A stretch of 64,000 nucleotides of DNA from Nocardiopsis sp. YSL2. Lineage in GTDB: Bacteria; Actinomycetota; Actinomycetes; Streptosporangiales; Streptosporangiaceae. Where the stretch lies: positions 3,410,001 through 3,474,000 of the forward strand of contig NZ_JAMOAO010000001.1 in the NCBI RefSeq assembly GCF_030555055.1. The letters are read 5' to 3'. The position numbers and the translations under genes are program-made. This document shows, piece by piece, positions 1 to 6,433 of this stretch (the stretch's first letter is position 1; each line of letters opens with the position of its first letter). Below the pieces are notes generated by a model that saw nothing but the letters and a program-made list of their open reading frames with translations, had not been told where the DNA came from and did not search any database.

Positions 1-160
1 CCCGCTGCCGATGGAGCGGTCGCTGCTGGCCTCGGCGCACCTGATGACGACCAACCCGTTCCCCGACGGCGTGGGCCGCCTGTTCGCCGCGCACCCGCCG
101 GTGGCCGAGCGCATCCGCCGGCTGCGGGATCTGCGGCACAAGTGGGACATGGGGCGCTAG
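1..160 (+). CDS. htpX: C-terminal end of HtpX-like M48 zinc metalloprotease (partial)
   Basis: Only the last 52 codons are present, read from base 2 to a TAG at 158-160. The piece contains an HPP motif followed by ERIRRLRDL, which matches the usual C-terminal tail of membrane M48 proteases (substrate-binding region ending in HPPxxERIxxLR). The zinc site HExxH and membrane segments would lie upstream of the window. Such proteases degrade damaged membrane proteins. An htpX gene close to yajQ is also the arrangement I recall from Streptomyces. The assignment rests on a short tail, so the family is likely but not certain. Confidence 0.6.
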   Translation, partial: PLPMERSLLASAHLMTTNPFPDGVGRLFAAHPPVAERIRRLRDLRHKWDMGR

Positions 161-235
161 GGGCGGTCAGGGCGCGCCCTGGGCCCCGGGCGGGGCGCCC
201 GAGGGCTCTGAGCGGCGCCTGAGGGCCGCAGGGAC

Positions 236-284
236 ACGACGGAGGCGGCCGACCCCCACCGGGAGGGGCGGCCGCCTCCGTCGT
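236..284. terminator. Bidirectional terminator between htpX and yajQ
   Basis: A perfect 15-bp stem (236-250 pairing with 270-284) with a 19-nt loop lies between two convergent genes, so it can end transcription from both sides. There is no long T tract. Confidence 0.85.
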
Positions 285-304
285 TCAGGGGCCGGTGTGC
301 GGGG

Positions 305-802
305 CTACCGGTAGTTGACGAACTGCAGCGCCAGGTCGAAGTCCTTCTCCTTGATGAGGTTCATGACGGCCTGGAGGTCGTCCTTCTTCTTGGAGCTCAC
401 CCGCAGCTCGTCGCCCTGGATCTGGGCCTTGACGCCCTTGGGGCCCTCGTCGCGGACGAGCTTGGAGATCTTCTTGGCGTCCTCGGAGGTGATGCCCTCC
501 TTGAGGCCGACGGGGAGGCGGTACTCCTTGCCGGAGGGCTTGGGCTCGTCGGCGGCGTCCAGGACCTTCAGGGAGATCTTGCGCTTGATCAGCTTCTCCT
601 TGAAGACCTCCAGGGCCGCGGCGGCCCGCTCCTCGGAGGAGCTCTTGATCTCGATGCCGTCCTCGCCCTGCCAGGCGATGGTGGTCCCGGTGCCCTTGAA
701 GTCGAACCGCTGGGCCAGCTCCTTGCCCGCCTGGTTCAGGGCGTTGTCGACCTCCTGTCGATCGAGTTTGGACACGACGTCGAAACTGGATTCGGCGGCC
801 AC
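305..802 (-). CDS. yajQ: YajQ family nucleotide-binding protein
   Basis: A 165-residue protein, the usual family length, starting at a GTG (802) with the typical opening [18 protein letters not shown]. It also has the conserved [12 protein letters not shown] segment and the C-terminal ending FVNYR. YajQ proteins are small cytoplasmic double-ferredoxin-fold proteins; some bind cyclic di-GMP and act as transcription co-regulators. Whether this one does so in an actinomycete is not shown by the sequence. It is a single-gene unit, convergent with the htpX-like gene and divergent from tRNA-Tyr. Confidence 0.93.
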   Translation of the reverse strand: MAAESSFDVVSKLDRQEVDNALNQAGKELAQRFDFKGTGTTIAWQGEDGIEIKSSSEERAAAALEVFKEKLIKRKISLKVLDAADEPKPSGKEYRLPVGLKEGITSEDAKKISKLVRDEGPKGVKAQIQGDELRVSSKKKDDLQAVMNLIKEKDFDLALQFVNYR

Positions 803-968
803 GTACGCTCACATCCCGCTAGGTGTCTCATGGATCACGGGCGCCGACGCGGGCGCCCGAGGGGTTCTCGGCCCGCGCCGGACCCCGGCGCGGGTTGGTC
901 TCCGAGCTTAGCCGTGCGCTGCTCAGGGCGCCCGAAGCCCCAGGTGGGCGCGCGCCCGGCCAAACGAT

Positions 969-998
969 TTCAGGTTCGGGCGGATCATCCGCTATTCT
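969..998 (+). promoter_or_regulatory. Possible promoter of tRNA-Tyr
   Basis: TTCAGG (969-974) and TATTCT (993-998) are separated by 18 bp, about 38 bases before the tRNA. The -35 box is weak. A GCGGAT/ATCCGC inverted repeat (979-991) lies in the spacer. Confidence 0.35.
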
Positions 999-1035
999 CA
1001 GTCATGCGTCGCGACGAACACGTCGCCGCAGCCCA

Positions 1036-1117
1036 GGCAGGTTGCCCGAGCGGCCAATGGGAGCGGACTGTAAATCCGTCGGCTTAGCCTTCCAAGGTTC
1101 GAATCCTTGACCTGCCA
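1036..1117 (+). tRNA. tRNA-Tyr (GTA)
   Basis: An 82-nt class II tRNA. The acceptor stem GGCAGGT pairs with ACCTGCC, the anticodon loop is CTGTAAA (anticodon GTA), there is a long variable arm, and the T arm is GGTTCGAATCC. The CCA end is not encoded. In S. coelicolor the tRNA-Tyr gene is the chromosomal attachment site of the integrative element SLP1 (from memory), which makes this gene a natural boundary of the accessory region that follows. Confidence 0.97.
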
Positions 1118-1128
1118 CGCTGGGAAGA

Positions 1129-1170
1129 GACCCCGGTGATCAGCGGACACGCTGGCCACCGGGGTCTTTT
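1129..1170 (+). terminator. Rho-independent terminator of tRNA-Tyr
   Basis: Stem GACCCCGGTG (1129-1138) pairs with CACCGGGGTC (1157-1166) and is followed by TTTT. The loop contains a further small CAGC/GCTG pairing. Confidence 0.93.
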
Positions 1171-1605
1171 GTGTGTACGGGGCCGGGAGTGTCCCGGGCG
1201 GCGGCCGCGGGGGTCGGCCGCCCAGGGCGGTTCCGTCCGGCTCTGTCCGGACGTGCCCGCTCGGGCCGGCGGCGGGCGGGGATTCGGATGGTCGCGGATC
1301 GGATGCGTTCGGGACACGGGGAGATCACGCGGGATCCGGCGTGCGGTCGCCGCCGAAGGGTGGGGACGAGTCGCTCTGCGGGTGCAGGAGCGGCGGTTTG
1401 GCCTGGTTGCTCACGGTAGCTACCCTGACTCTCAGGGTGATCGATGGTGTTGGCGGACGGTCTGTCCGGCTTCGACCGTCCCGTGGTGTCCCATGTGCAC
1501 ATCGGCCTCTTGTGCGAGTCGTTCCAAAAGGTTCTCAAAAGCATATTCGTCGGTGCGGCAAAAAGCATTCTCCGGGCAATGTGGACAATGCGTCGGTCGG
1601 AGTTT
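1171..1605. other. Long gene-free region upstream of the small secreted protein cluster
   Basis: I see no convincing gene here. Open frames run through it on both strands, but their translations are Arg/Gly-rich noise and resemble no family. The right half (about 1430-1605) has clearly lower GC than its surroundings, with several A-runs, as expected for a promoter region controlling the secreted-protein genes. Confidence 0.5.
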
Positions 1606-1699
1606 CGGCGTTGACAAAAAGCGGGGAGCGGCAGATGATTGCTCCAGTCCACCGCGACACAGGTGCAAGAAGCGCCTGCGTCTTTTTCTGTCAACGCCG
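1606..1699. repeat. Long-range inverted repeat before the secreted-protein cluster
   Basis: CGGCGTTGACA (1606-1616) is repeated in inverse orientation as TGTCAACGCCG (1689-1699). Complementarity continues past one extra base into the A-run/T-run beside each arm. The arms are 72 bases apart. The left arm includes a TTGACA that could act as a -35 box; the right arm ends about 20 bases before the first ATG. It could be a two-site operator or a 5'-UTR stem. Confidence 0.6.
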
Positions 1700-1720
1700 C
1701 GAATGCTTTCCGGGGGAAAC

Positions 1721-1966
1721 ATGATCAAGAAGATGGCCGCTGCTGGCCTGGTCGCCGGTGCCGCGATGGGCGCGCTCCTGATGGGAGCTCCCGCCCAGGC
1801 CTCGCACGGTGGTGACCAGCAGTTCAACCAGAACCTGCAGGTCGTTCCCATCCAGTCCTGCAACCTGACCGGCAGCGTCGGCCTCGTTGCGGTCACCGTG
1901 CCGATCCTGTCGCCCCAGACCACGGGCGACTGCGTCAACGGCCCCGTCGGCACCAACATCAGCTAG
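1721..1966 (+). CDS. Small secreted two-cysteine protein, copy 1 of 4
   Basis: An 81-residue protein starting at ATG 1721. Residues 1-26 form a signal peptide (MIKKMAAAGL..., ending APAQA). The mature part starts SHGGDQQFNQNLQ, has two cysteines (CN... and GDC), and a hydrophobic stretch ending in VTVPILSPQTTGDC. Three more copies follow directly. The layout (short, secreted, two cysteines around a beta-prone hydrophobic stretch, in multiple copies) recalls the surface-active chaplins and rodlins of sporulating actinomycetes, but the residues do not match the chaplin consensus. Function unknown; a cell-surface role is inference. It is separated from copy 2 by 57 bases. Confidence 0.85.
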   Translation: MIKKMAAAGLVAGAAMGALLMGAPAQASHGGDQQFNQNLQVVPIQSCNLTGSVGLVAVTVPILSPQTTGDCVNGPVGTNIS

Positions 1967-2023
1967 GTTCCGGCAACAAGTTCGACCGAGAAGATATCTC
2001 ACATTCTTTCGAAGGGTAATTCA

Positions 2024-2275
2024 ATGCTGCGTAAGCTCGGTGTTGCCGGCTTCATCGCTGGTGCTGCTCTCAGTGTCGCCCTCACGGGCGCCCCGGCCTC
2101 CGCCTCCGGTTCCCACGGCGGCGACCAGCAGTACAACCAGAACCTGCAGGGCATTCCCGTTCAGCTCTGCAACACCAGTGCCGCCGTCGGCCTGGTCGCC
2201 GTCAACGTCCCGGTCCTGTCGCCGCAGACCACCGGCGACTGCGTCAACGGCCCCATCAGCACCAACATCGACTAG
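2024..2275 (+). CDS. Small secreted two-cysteine protein, copy 2 of 4
   Basis: An 83-residue paralog of the gene before it, starting at ATG 2024 after a GAAGGG ribosome site. The signal peptide ends in an ASASG-type cleavage region and the mature protein begins SHGGDQQYNQNLQ. Both cysteines and the LSPQTTGDC segment are retained. It differs from copy 1 mainly around the first cysteine (QLCNTSAAVGL). Only 12 bases separate its stop from copy 3, so the two are probably co-transcribed. Confidence 0.87.
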   Translation: MLRKLGVAGFIAGAALSVALTGAPASASGSHGGDQQYNQNLQGIPVQLCNTSAAVGLVAVNVPVLSPQTTGDCVNGPISTNID

Positions 2276-2287
2276 GAGATTCCTGCC

Positions 2288-2542
2288 ATGCTGCGCAAGC
2301 TCACCACTGCCGGCGCCATCGCCGGAATCGCCCTGGGCGCGATGCTCGCCGGTGCTCCGGCCTCCGCTTCCGGTTCGCACGGCGGCGACCAGCAGTACAA
2401 CCAGAACCTGCAGGTCGTGCCCGTCCAGCTCTGCAACACGAGCGCGGCCGTCGGCCTCCTCGCGGGCGTGAACATCCCGATCCTGTCGCCGCAGACCACG
2501 GGCGACTGCGTCAACGGGCCCGTCAGCACCAACATCGACTAG
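2288..2542 (+). CDS. Small secreted two-cysteine protein, copy 3 of 4
   Basis: An 84-residue paralog. Its ribosome site GGAG overlaps the stop codon of copy 2 (TAGGAG). Signal peptide plus mature domain match copy 2 almost throughout. The main change is an inserted residue in the hydrophobic segment (LLAGVNIP in place of LVAVNVP). Both cysteines are present. Copies 2 and 3 look like the most recent duplicates. Confidence 0.87.
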   Translation: MLRKLTTAGAIAGIALGAMLAGAPASASGSHGGDQQYNQNLQVVPVQLCNTSAAVGLLAGVNIPILSPQTTGDCVNGPVSTNID

Positions 2543-2553
2543 GAGGGCCTGCC

Positions 2554-2823
2554 ATGATGCGCAAGCTCACCGCCGCGGGCGCCATCGCCGGGATCGCGCT
2601 CGGCGCGATGCTGGCGGCCGCTCCGGCCTCCGCCTCCGGTTCGCACGGCGGCGACCAGCAGTTCAACCAGAACCTGCAGGTCGTGCCCGTCCAGCTCTGC
2701 AACACGGAGCTGTCCGTGGGCCTGGTCGGTGTGACCGTGCCGATCCTGTCGCCGCAGACCACGGGCGACTGCATCAACGGTCCGGTGACCACCAACATGA
2801 GCGACGACGGCCACCACTACTAG
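2554..2823 (+). CDS. Small secreted two-cysteine protein, copy 4 of 4
   Basis: An 89-residue paralog, starting at ATG 2554 with a GGAGG site fused to the stop of copy 3. The signal peptide and the mature start SHGGDQQFNQNLQ are conserved, as are both cysteines. The C-terminus is longer than in the other copies and ends SDDGHHY, a charged His-rich tail. A strong hairpin terminator follows, closing the cluster. Confidence 0.87.
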   Translation: MMRKLTAAGAIAGIALGAMLAAAPASASGSHGGDQQFNQNLQVVPVQLCNTELSVGLVGVTVPILSPQTTGDCINGPVTTNMSDDGHHY

Positions 2824-2881
2824 CCACAGTCCTCGTGTGACGGGGCCCTCGGCCCCACAGTGACGGAACAGAGCGGTTGTG

Positions 2882-2909
2882 AGGCCCCCCGGCGTGTGCC
2901 GGGGGGCCT
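2882..2909. terminator. Terminator after the secreted-protein cluster
   Basis: Perfect 12-bp stem AGGCCCCCCGGC/GCCGGGGGGCCT around a GTGT loop. Confidence 0.9.
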
Positions 2910-2951
2910 TGCCGTGTGCCGAGAGCGCGTTGCGCGACCGAGGAGGGTGGA

Positions 2952-3491
2952 ATGAGGAGCATGATCCTGGCCGGCGCGCTGCTGCTGGCCGTGGCCGCCT
3001 GCGGCAGGGGAGCGGCGGAGGAGGCCGACCCCGGTCCGACCGGGCAGGACTCCCCGGGGACGGACCAGAACTCTCCGGGAGCCGGGTACGGGGCCCCGGG
3101 CCGGGAGGGCGGCGACGAGGGCGCCGCCGAACCGAAGGAGGGGGTGTTCGTCCTCAACCGGTACGGCGACGAGGCGGGCTTCGCCGACCAGCGGCCCACC
3201 GACTACGTCGCGACGGAGTTCACCACGTTCCGCGGCCTGGAATGGGAGGAGTGGACCGACACCTCTGCCCGGGGGGAGGGCGAGGTGTCCGGCACGTGGT
3301 GCCTGGACGAGGACTGCTCGCGCGATCCCTACGACGTCCAGATCGAACTCGGGGAGCCGGTGGAGGTGGACGGCACCATGTACTTCTCCGCCTACACGGT
3401 CACCGAGTACGACGACGCCATGCCCGCGGACACGCGTGAGGCGCTGGAGCACAGCGACAACGGACGCCTCGGGGTCCCCGTCGAGGAGTGA
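2952..3491 (+). CDS. Putative lipoprotein of unknown function
   Basis: 179 residues from ATG 2952, which sits five bases after an AGGAGG site; an earlier in-frame ATG at 2916 has no such site. The signal peptide MRSMILAGALLLAVAAC ends in a lipobox (VAAC), so the mature protein would be lipid-anchored outside the membrane. After the cysteine comes a roughly 40-residue Glu/Gly/Pro-rich linker, then a folded-looking domain with two further cysteines (GTWCLDEDC, four residues apart). No family recognised. It lies between the secreted-protein cluster and the Wadjet-like locus, with no evidence for a link to either. Confidence 0.8.
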   Translation: MRSMILAGALLLAVAACGRGAAEEADPGPTGQDSPGTDQNSPGAGYGAPGREGGDEGAAEPKEGVFVLNRYGDEAGFADQRPTDYVATEFTTFRGLEWEEWTDTSARGEGEVSGTWCLDEDCSRDPYDVQIELGEPVEVDGTMYFSAYTVTEYDDAMPADTREALEHSDNGRLGVPVEE

Positions 3492-3572
3492 GGCCGGCCA
3501 CGTGTCGGCGGCCTCCGTTTCCACGTGTCCGAGAGGATTCATTCCAAACTTCATAAAAAGCATGAATTGCCT

Positions 3573-3603
3573 GCTCAGAACGGGTGGTACACCCGGCTCA
3601 GAA
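3573..3603. repeat. Palindrome bracketed by 8-bp direct repeats
   Basis: The palindrome CGGGTG-GTA-CACCCG (3581-3595) is flanked immediately on both sides by the direct repeat GCTCAGAA (3573-3580 and 3596-3603). It lies about 60 bases upstream of the jetA-like start in a locally AT-rich stretch. It could be an operator for the downstream locus or the scar of a small element. Confidence 0.6.
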
Positions 3604-3648
3604 GGACCAGACCGGGCCGATCCGGGTGTGGTGGCGCCGGGAGGTCTC

Positions 3649-3654
3649 TAGTCT
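3649..3654 (+). promoter_or_regulatory. Possible -10 box for a leaderless jetA-like transcript
   Basis: TAGTCT lies 8 bases before the GTG at 3663, so transcription would start at or next to the start codon. No ribosome site is visible, and an in-frame TGA (3657-3659) rules out a longer protein. The surrounding CTAGTCTGCT recurs exactly at 11402-11411. Confidence 0.45.
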
Positions 3655-3662
3655 GCTGAGGT

Positions 3663-5075
3663 GTGGGACTCAACCAGCGGACGGACGATCGCGCGGACGA
3701 CGGACAGGGCACGGGCGACCACCCGGCGCCCCGGCACGGGCGCGCCGCTCTGCTGCGCCTGGCGTCCTGGTTCGAGGAGGCCGGAACCGACCGCGCCGAC
3801 GACCTCGCCCGCGCCGCCTACGCCCTCCACCCCGCACTCCATCTGGAGGGCCGCGTGGACGAGAGCGTCGCCGCCACCACCGGATGGTGGCAGGCCGAAC
3901 CCGATCGCAGCCCCGTCGTGGAGCACCCCGGGACCCGTCCGCCCGCGCCCGTGCGCGACCACCGCGCCCAGCAGGCGCGACTGAGGGACGCCGCCGAGTC
4001 CTCAGCCCACTGGCGCAGGGCCGGAGCGTCACAGATCCGCGCGCTGCTCACCGAACCCACCGGGGACCGCGCCCACGTGGACCTGTCCGGCGCCGGCATG
4101 GAGGTGCTCATGGAGCTGCTCACCGCGGCCCTGGGCGCCGGGGACGCCGCCCGCAGCTCCACCTCGGCGGGGGACCTGGAGTTCTCCCTGCGCCTGCACG
4201 TGGTGTCGGCGCCGGGGGCCGAGGTCACCGTCCAGGGCGAGGGCGGGGACCTGACGCTGGAGGGCGTGCGCCTGTGCGTGACGCCCTACGAGCAGCACGT
4301 ACTGGACCTGCCCGAGTCCGCCGGCCCCGGCGGCGGTGCCACGTTCGGCCTGGGGCGGCCGCGGGGCGCCGCGGCGGCCGATGAGCGGGGGACGTCCGGG
4401 ACTCCCGGAGCAGCCGAGCCCGGAGCCGACGCCCCCGCCGGGCCCGAGGCGGCCCGTCCCACGCAGCCCGGTCCCGACGCCCCCGCGGAACCCGCAGCCG
4501 ACGTTCCCACGGGCTCCGCCGCCGCCCTTCCCGCCGACCGCCCCGCGCGGCCCGACACCGCCACCGACCGTCCCGAGGAGCCGGTGTCCGACGCCCTCAC
4601 CGGCCGCCCCGACCGGTCCGCACCCGAGGCTCTCTCCGGGCCCGGCGCCGACGACCTCCTCGGGCCTGCCTCTGACGCGTCGTCCGAGCCGACCGAAGCC
4701 GACGCGTCGTCCGATCCCGCCGACCCCGGCGGCTTCGCTGAACTCGCCGGCGCGGTCGCCGAAGCACTCGCCCTCGCCCGGGCCGAAGAGCGGTCGGCCG
4801 ACCCGGGCCCGGACCCGGCGCCCGGGCCCGGGGATCCCGCGACCGCGCACGCCGGCGGCGACGACGACGTGCCGCCGGCCCCTGTCGGCCGCCGTCACCG
4901 GCGCGCAGGGTCCGCGTCCGACGACGCGTCCTCCGACAGCCCTGTCGAGGCCCCCGGGACCGGCGATAGCCTCGCCGAACCGGACCGGGACCAAGGCCCG
5001 GATCCGAACACCGAGACGACCGGCCCGATCGACCTCTCCGCCCTCCGTGACGGGGAGCGGTCGGCATGGGGGTGA
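3663..5075 (+). CDS. N-terminally shortened JetA/DUF2397-like protein with long disordered tail
   Basis: 470 residues. Residues 28-62 (ALLRLASWFEEAG... ALHPALHLEG), the TTGWW motif near 71, the RDHRAQQARL segment and a beta-rich domain to about residue 215 follow, in order, the C-terminal part of TIGR02677/DUF2397 proteins, the kleisin-like JetA subunit of Wadjet-type systems. Family members run near 500 residues with this part at the end, so an N-terminal section of roughly 250 residues appears missing. An in-frame stop just upstream excludes extension. Residues 225-470 are Ala/Pro/Asp-rich and low-complexity, not typical of the family. It overlaps jetB by 10 bases and is the first gene of the operon. 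The family call comes from remembered family features; an unrelated protein remains possible. Confidence 0.62.
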   Translation: MGLNQRTDDRADDGQGTGDHPAPRHGRAALLRLASWFEEAGTDRADDLARAAYALHPALHLEGRVDESVAATTGWWQAEPDRSPVVEHPGTRPPAPVRDHRAQQARLRDAAESSAHWRRAGASQIRALLTEPTGDRAHVDLSGAGMEVLMELLTAALGAGDAARSSTSAGDLEFSLRLHVVSAPGAEVTVQGEGGDLTLEGVRLCVTPYEQHVLDLPESAGPGGGATFGLGRPRGAAAADERGTSGTPGAAEPGADAPAGPEAARPTQPGPDAPAEPAADVPTGSAAALPADRPARPDTATDRPEEPVSDALTGRPDRSAPEALSGPGADDLLGPASDASSEPTEADASSDPADPGGFAELAGAVAEALALARAEERSADPGPDPAPGPGDPATAHAGGDDDVPPAPVGRRHRRAGSASDDASSDSPVEAPGTGDSLAEPDRDQGPDPNTETTGPIDLSALRDGERSAWG

Positions 5076-6433
5076 TCGAGACGGACGCCTACAGCGAGGA
5101 CGCCGCGCTCATCGGGGAGCGCCAGGCCGCCGCGCGCGCCCTGATGGCGCACCCCCTGCTCACCCGGCGCGCGCACCCCGCGGAGTTCTCCCTCGTGAGG
5201 GCGCACGCAGAATGGCTCGTCCAGCGCTTCCAACGCGTCCTGGGTTACCGGCTCACCGTCGCCGACGACCACGCCCGCCTGGTCAAACGCGGTGCCGCCG
5301 CGTCGACCACCGCGCCCTTCACCCGCCGGCACGGGGCCCCGTTCACCCCCCGCACGCACACCTACCTCGCCCTGGTCCTGGCGGTCCTCGTCGAGCAGGA
5401 CGGCGACACCACCGTCCGCGCGCTCGCCGCCCGGGTCCGGGCCGCCGCCCACGAGGCCCTCGTGGACGCCGACCCCGGCCGCGGGCTCGGTGAGCGGCGC
5501 GCCTTCTGCGCCGCGCTGGCGCTCCTCGTGCGCCTGGGCGTCCTCGGCGAGGTGTCCGGTACCGTCCGCGACCACGAGATCGACACCGCCGCCGACCCGG
5601 GTCTGCGTGCCGACGCGCAGGCCGCCCGGGCCGTCGCCGTCCACCTGCCCCGGGCCTCGGACGACGCCGACTCCTTCCTCGCCGACGCCGGCGACCACGA
5701 CCCCGACAGGGACCACCAGGGTGAGATCGCCCTGCGCCGCCGCCTGGCCGAGACCGCCGTGGTCTACCGGGAGGAACTCCCCGACCGCCAGCGGGACCGC
5801 CTCGCCGCCCACCAGTGGCGGGCCGCCGCCGCCCTGGGCAACCTCCTGGGCTGCGACACCGAGATCCGCGCCGAGGGCGTCGCCCTCGTCATGCCCGACG
5901 CCGCCTCCGACGGCACGCGCTTCCCCTCCGACGATCCCGTCGGCCAGGTCGCGCTCGCGCTCGTCCGCCATCTGTCCGGCCGCCTGCACCCCGGCCGACC
6001 CGCCACTTCGGTCCGCGTCCCCGACCGCGACCTGGACGCCGCACTGGACGCGCTCGGCGGCCCCGGCGCCGCGGTGCGCGGCGAGTGGGCGCGCACCGCC
6101 GGGCCCGAGGTCCCCGACCCCGAACGGCTCCGCGCACGTGTGCTGCGCTTGCTGACCGGTCTCGGGCTGCTCCAGGGCGGTCCGGGTGAGTGGCGGCTCA
6201 CCGCCGCGGCCGCCAGATTCGGTGCGGACGTGGACGATCGCATCCCCCGCATCCAGGACAATGACGATGACAGCCGGACACTCACCGCGAAACCGCGCGG
6301 TTCCGGTGACGAACACGGTGCGCCCGAGCCCCCTGCCGACCCCCGCGGTGACCTGAGCCGGGTGACGTCCGTGCTGCAAGCGGTGGCGAACGAGAAGGTG
6401 AGCGCGACCAGTGGTGACCCAGGAGACCAGTGA
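5066..6433 (+). CDS. JetB/DUF2398-like protein (TIGR02678)
   Basis: 455 residues from ATG 5066. The N-terminus (ERQAAARALMAHPLLTRRAHPAEFSLVRAHAEW split by short gaps) followed by an RxLGYRLTV segment, a TPRTHTYLALVLAVL helix, a LLVRLGVL helix and the later EIRAEGVALV strand match the TIGR02678/DUF2398 family in order and spacing. In Wadjet-type complexes this is the KITE-like partner that bridges the kleisin and the SMC-like ATPase. Residues beyond about 395 form an acidic disordered tail longer than I expect for the family. The gene overlaps jetA by 10 bases and jetC by 23, indicating translational coupling and assembly of one complex. Confidence 0.8.
   Translation: MGVIETDAYSEDAALIGERQAAARALMAHPLLTRRAHPAEFSLVRAHAEWLVQRFQRVLGYRLTVADDHARLVKRGAAASTTAPFTRRHGAPFTPRTHTYLALVLAVLVEQDGDTTVRALAARVRAAAHEALVDADPGRGLGERRAFCAALALLVRLGVLGEVSGTVRDHEIDTAADPGLRADAQAARAVAVHLPRASDDADSFLADAGDHDPDRDHQGEIALRRRLAETAVVYREELPDRQRDRLAAHQWRAAAALGNLLGCDTEIRAEGVALVMPDAASDGTRFPSDDPVGQVALALVRHLSGRLHPGRPATSVRVPDRDLDAALDALGGPGAAVRGEWARTAGPEVPDPERLRARVLRLLTGLGLLQGGPGEWRLTAAAARFGADVDDRIPRIQDNDDDSRTLTAKPRGSGDEHGAPEPPADPRGDLSRVTSVLQAVANEKVSATSGDPGDQ

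Noticed and set aside
1136..1720. In-frame upstream extension of the first secreted-protein gene
   Set aside because: The extension is Arg/Gly-rich, crosses the tRNA terminator and would bury the signal peptide; ATG 1721 fits the paralogs.
1721..2823. Chaplin genes
   Set aside because: Length and cysteine pairing are reminiscent, but the residues around the cysteines do not match the chaplin consensus, so I kept them as an unassigned family.
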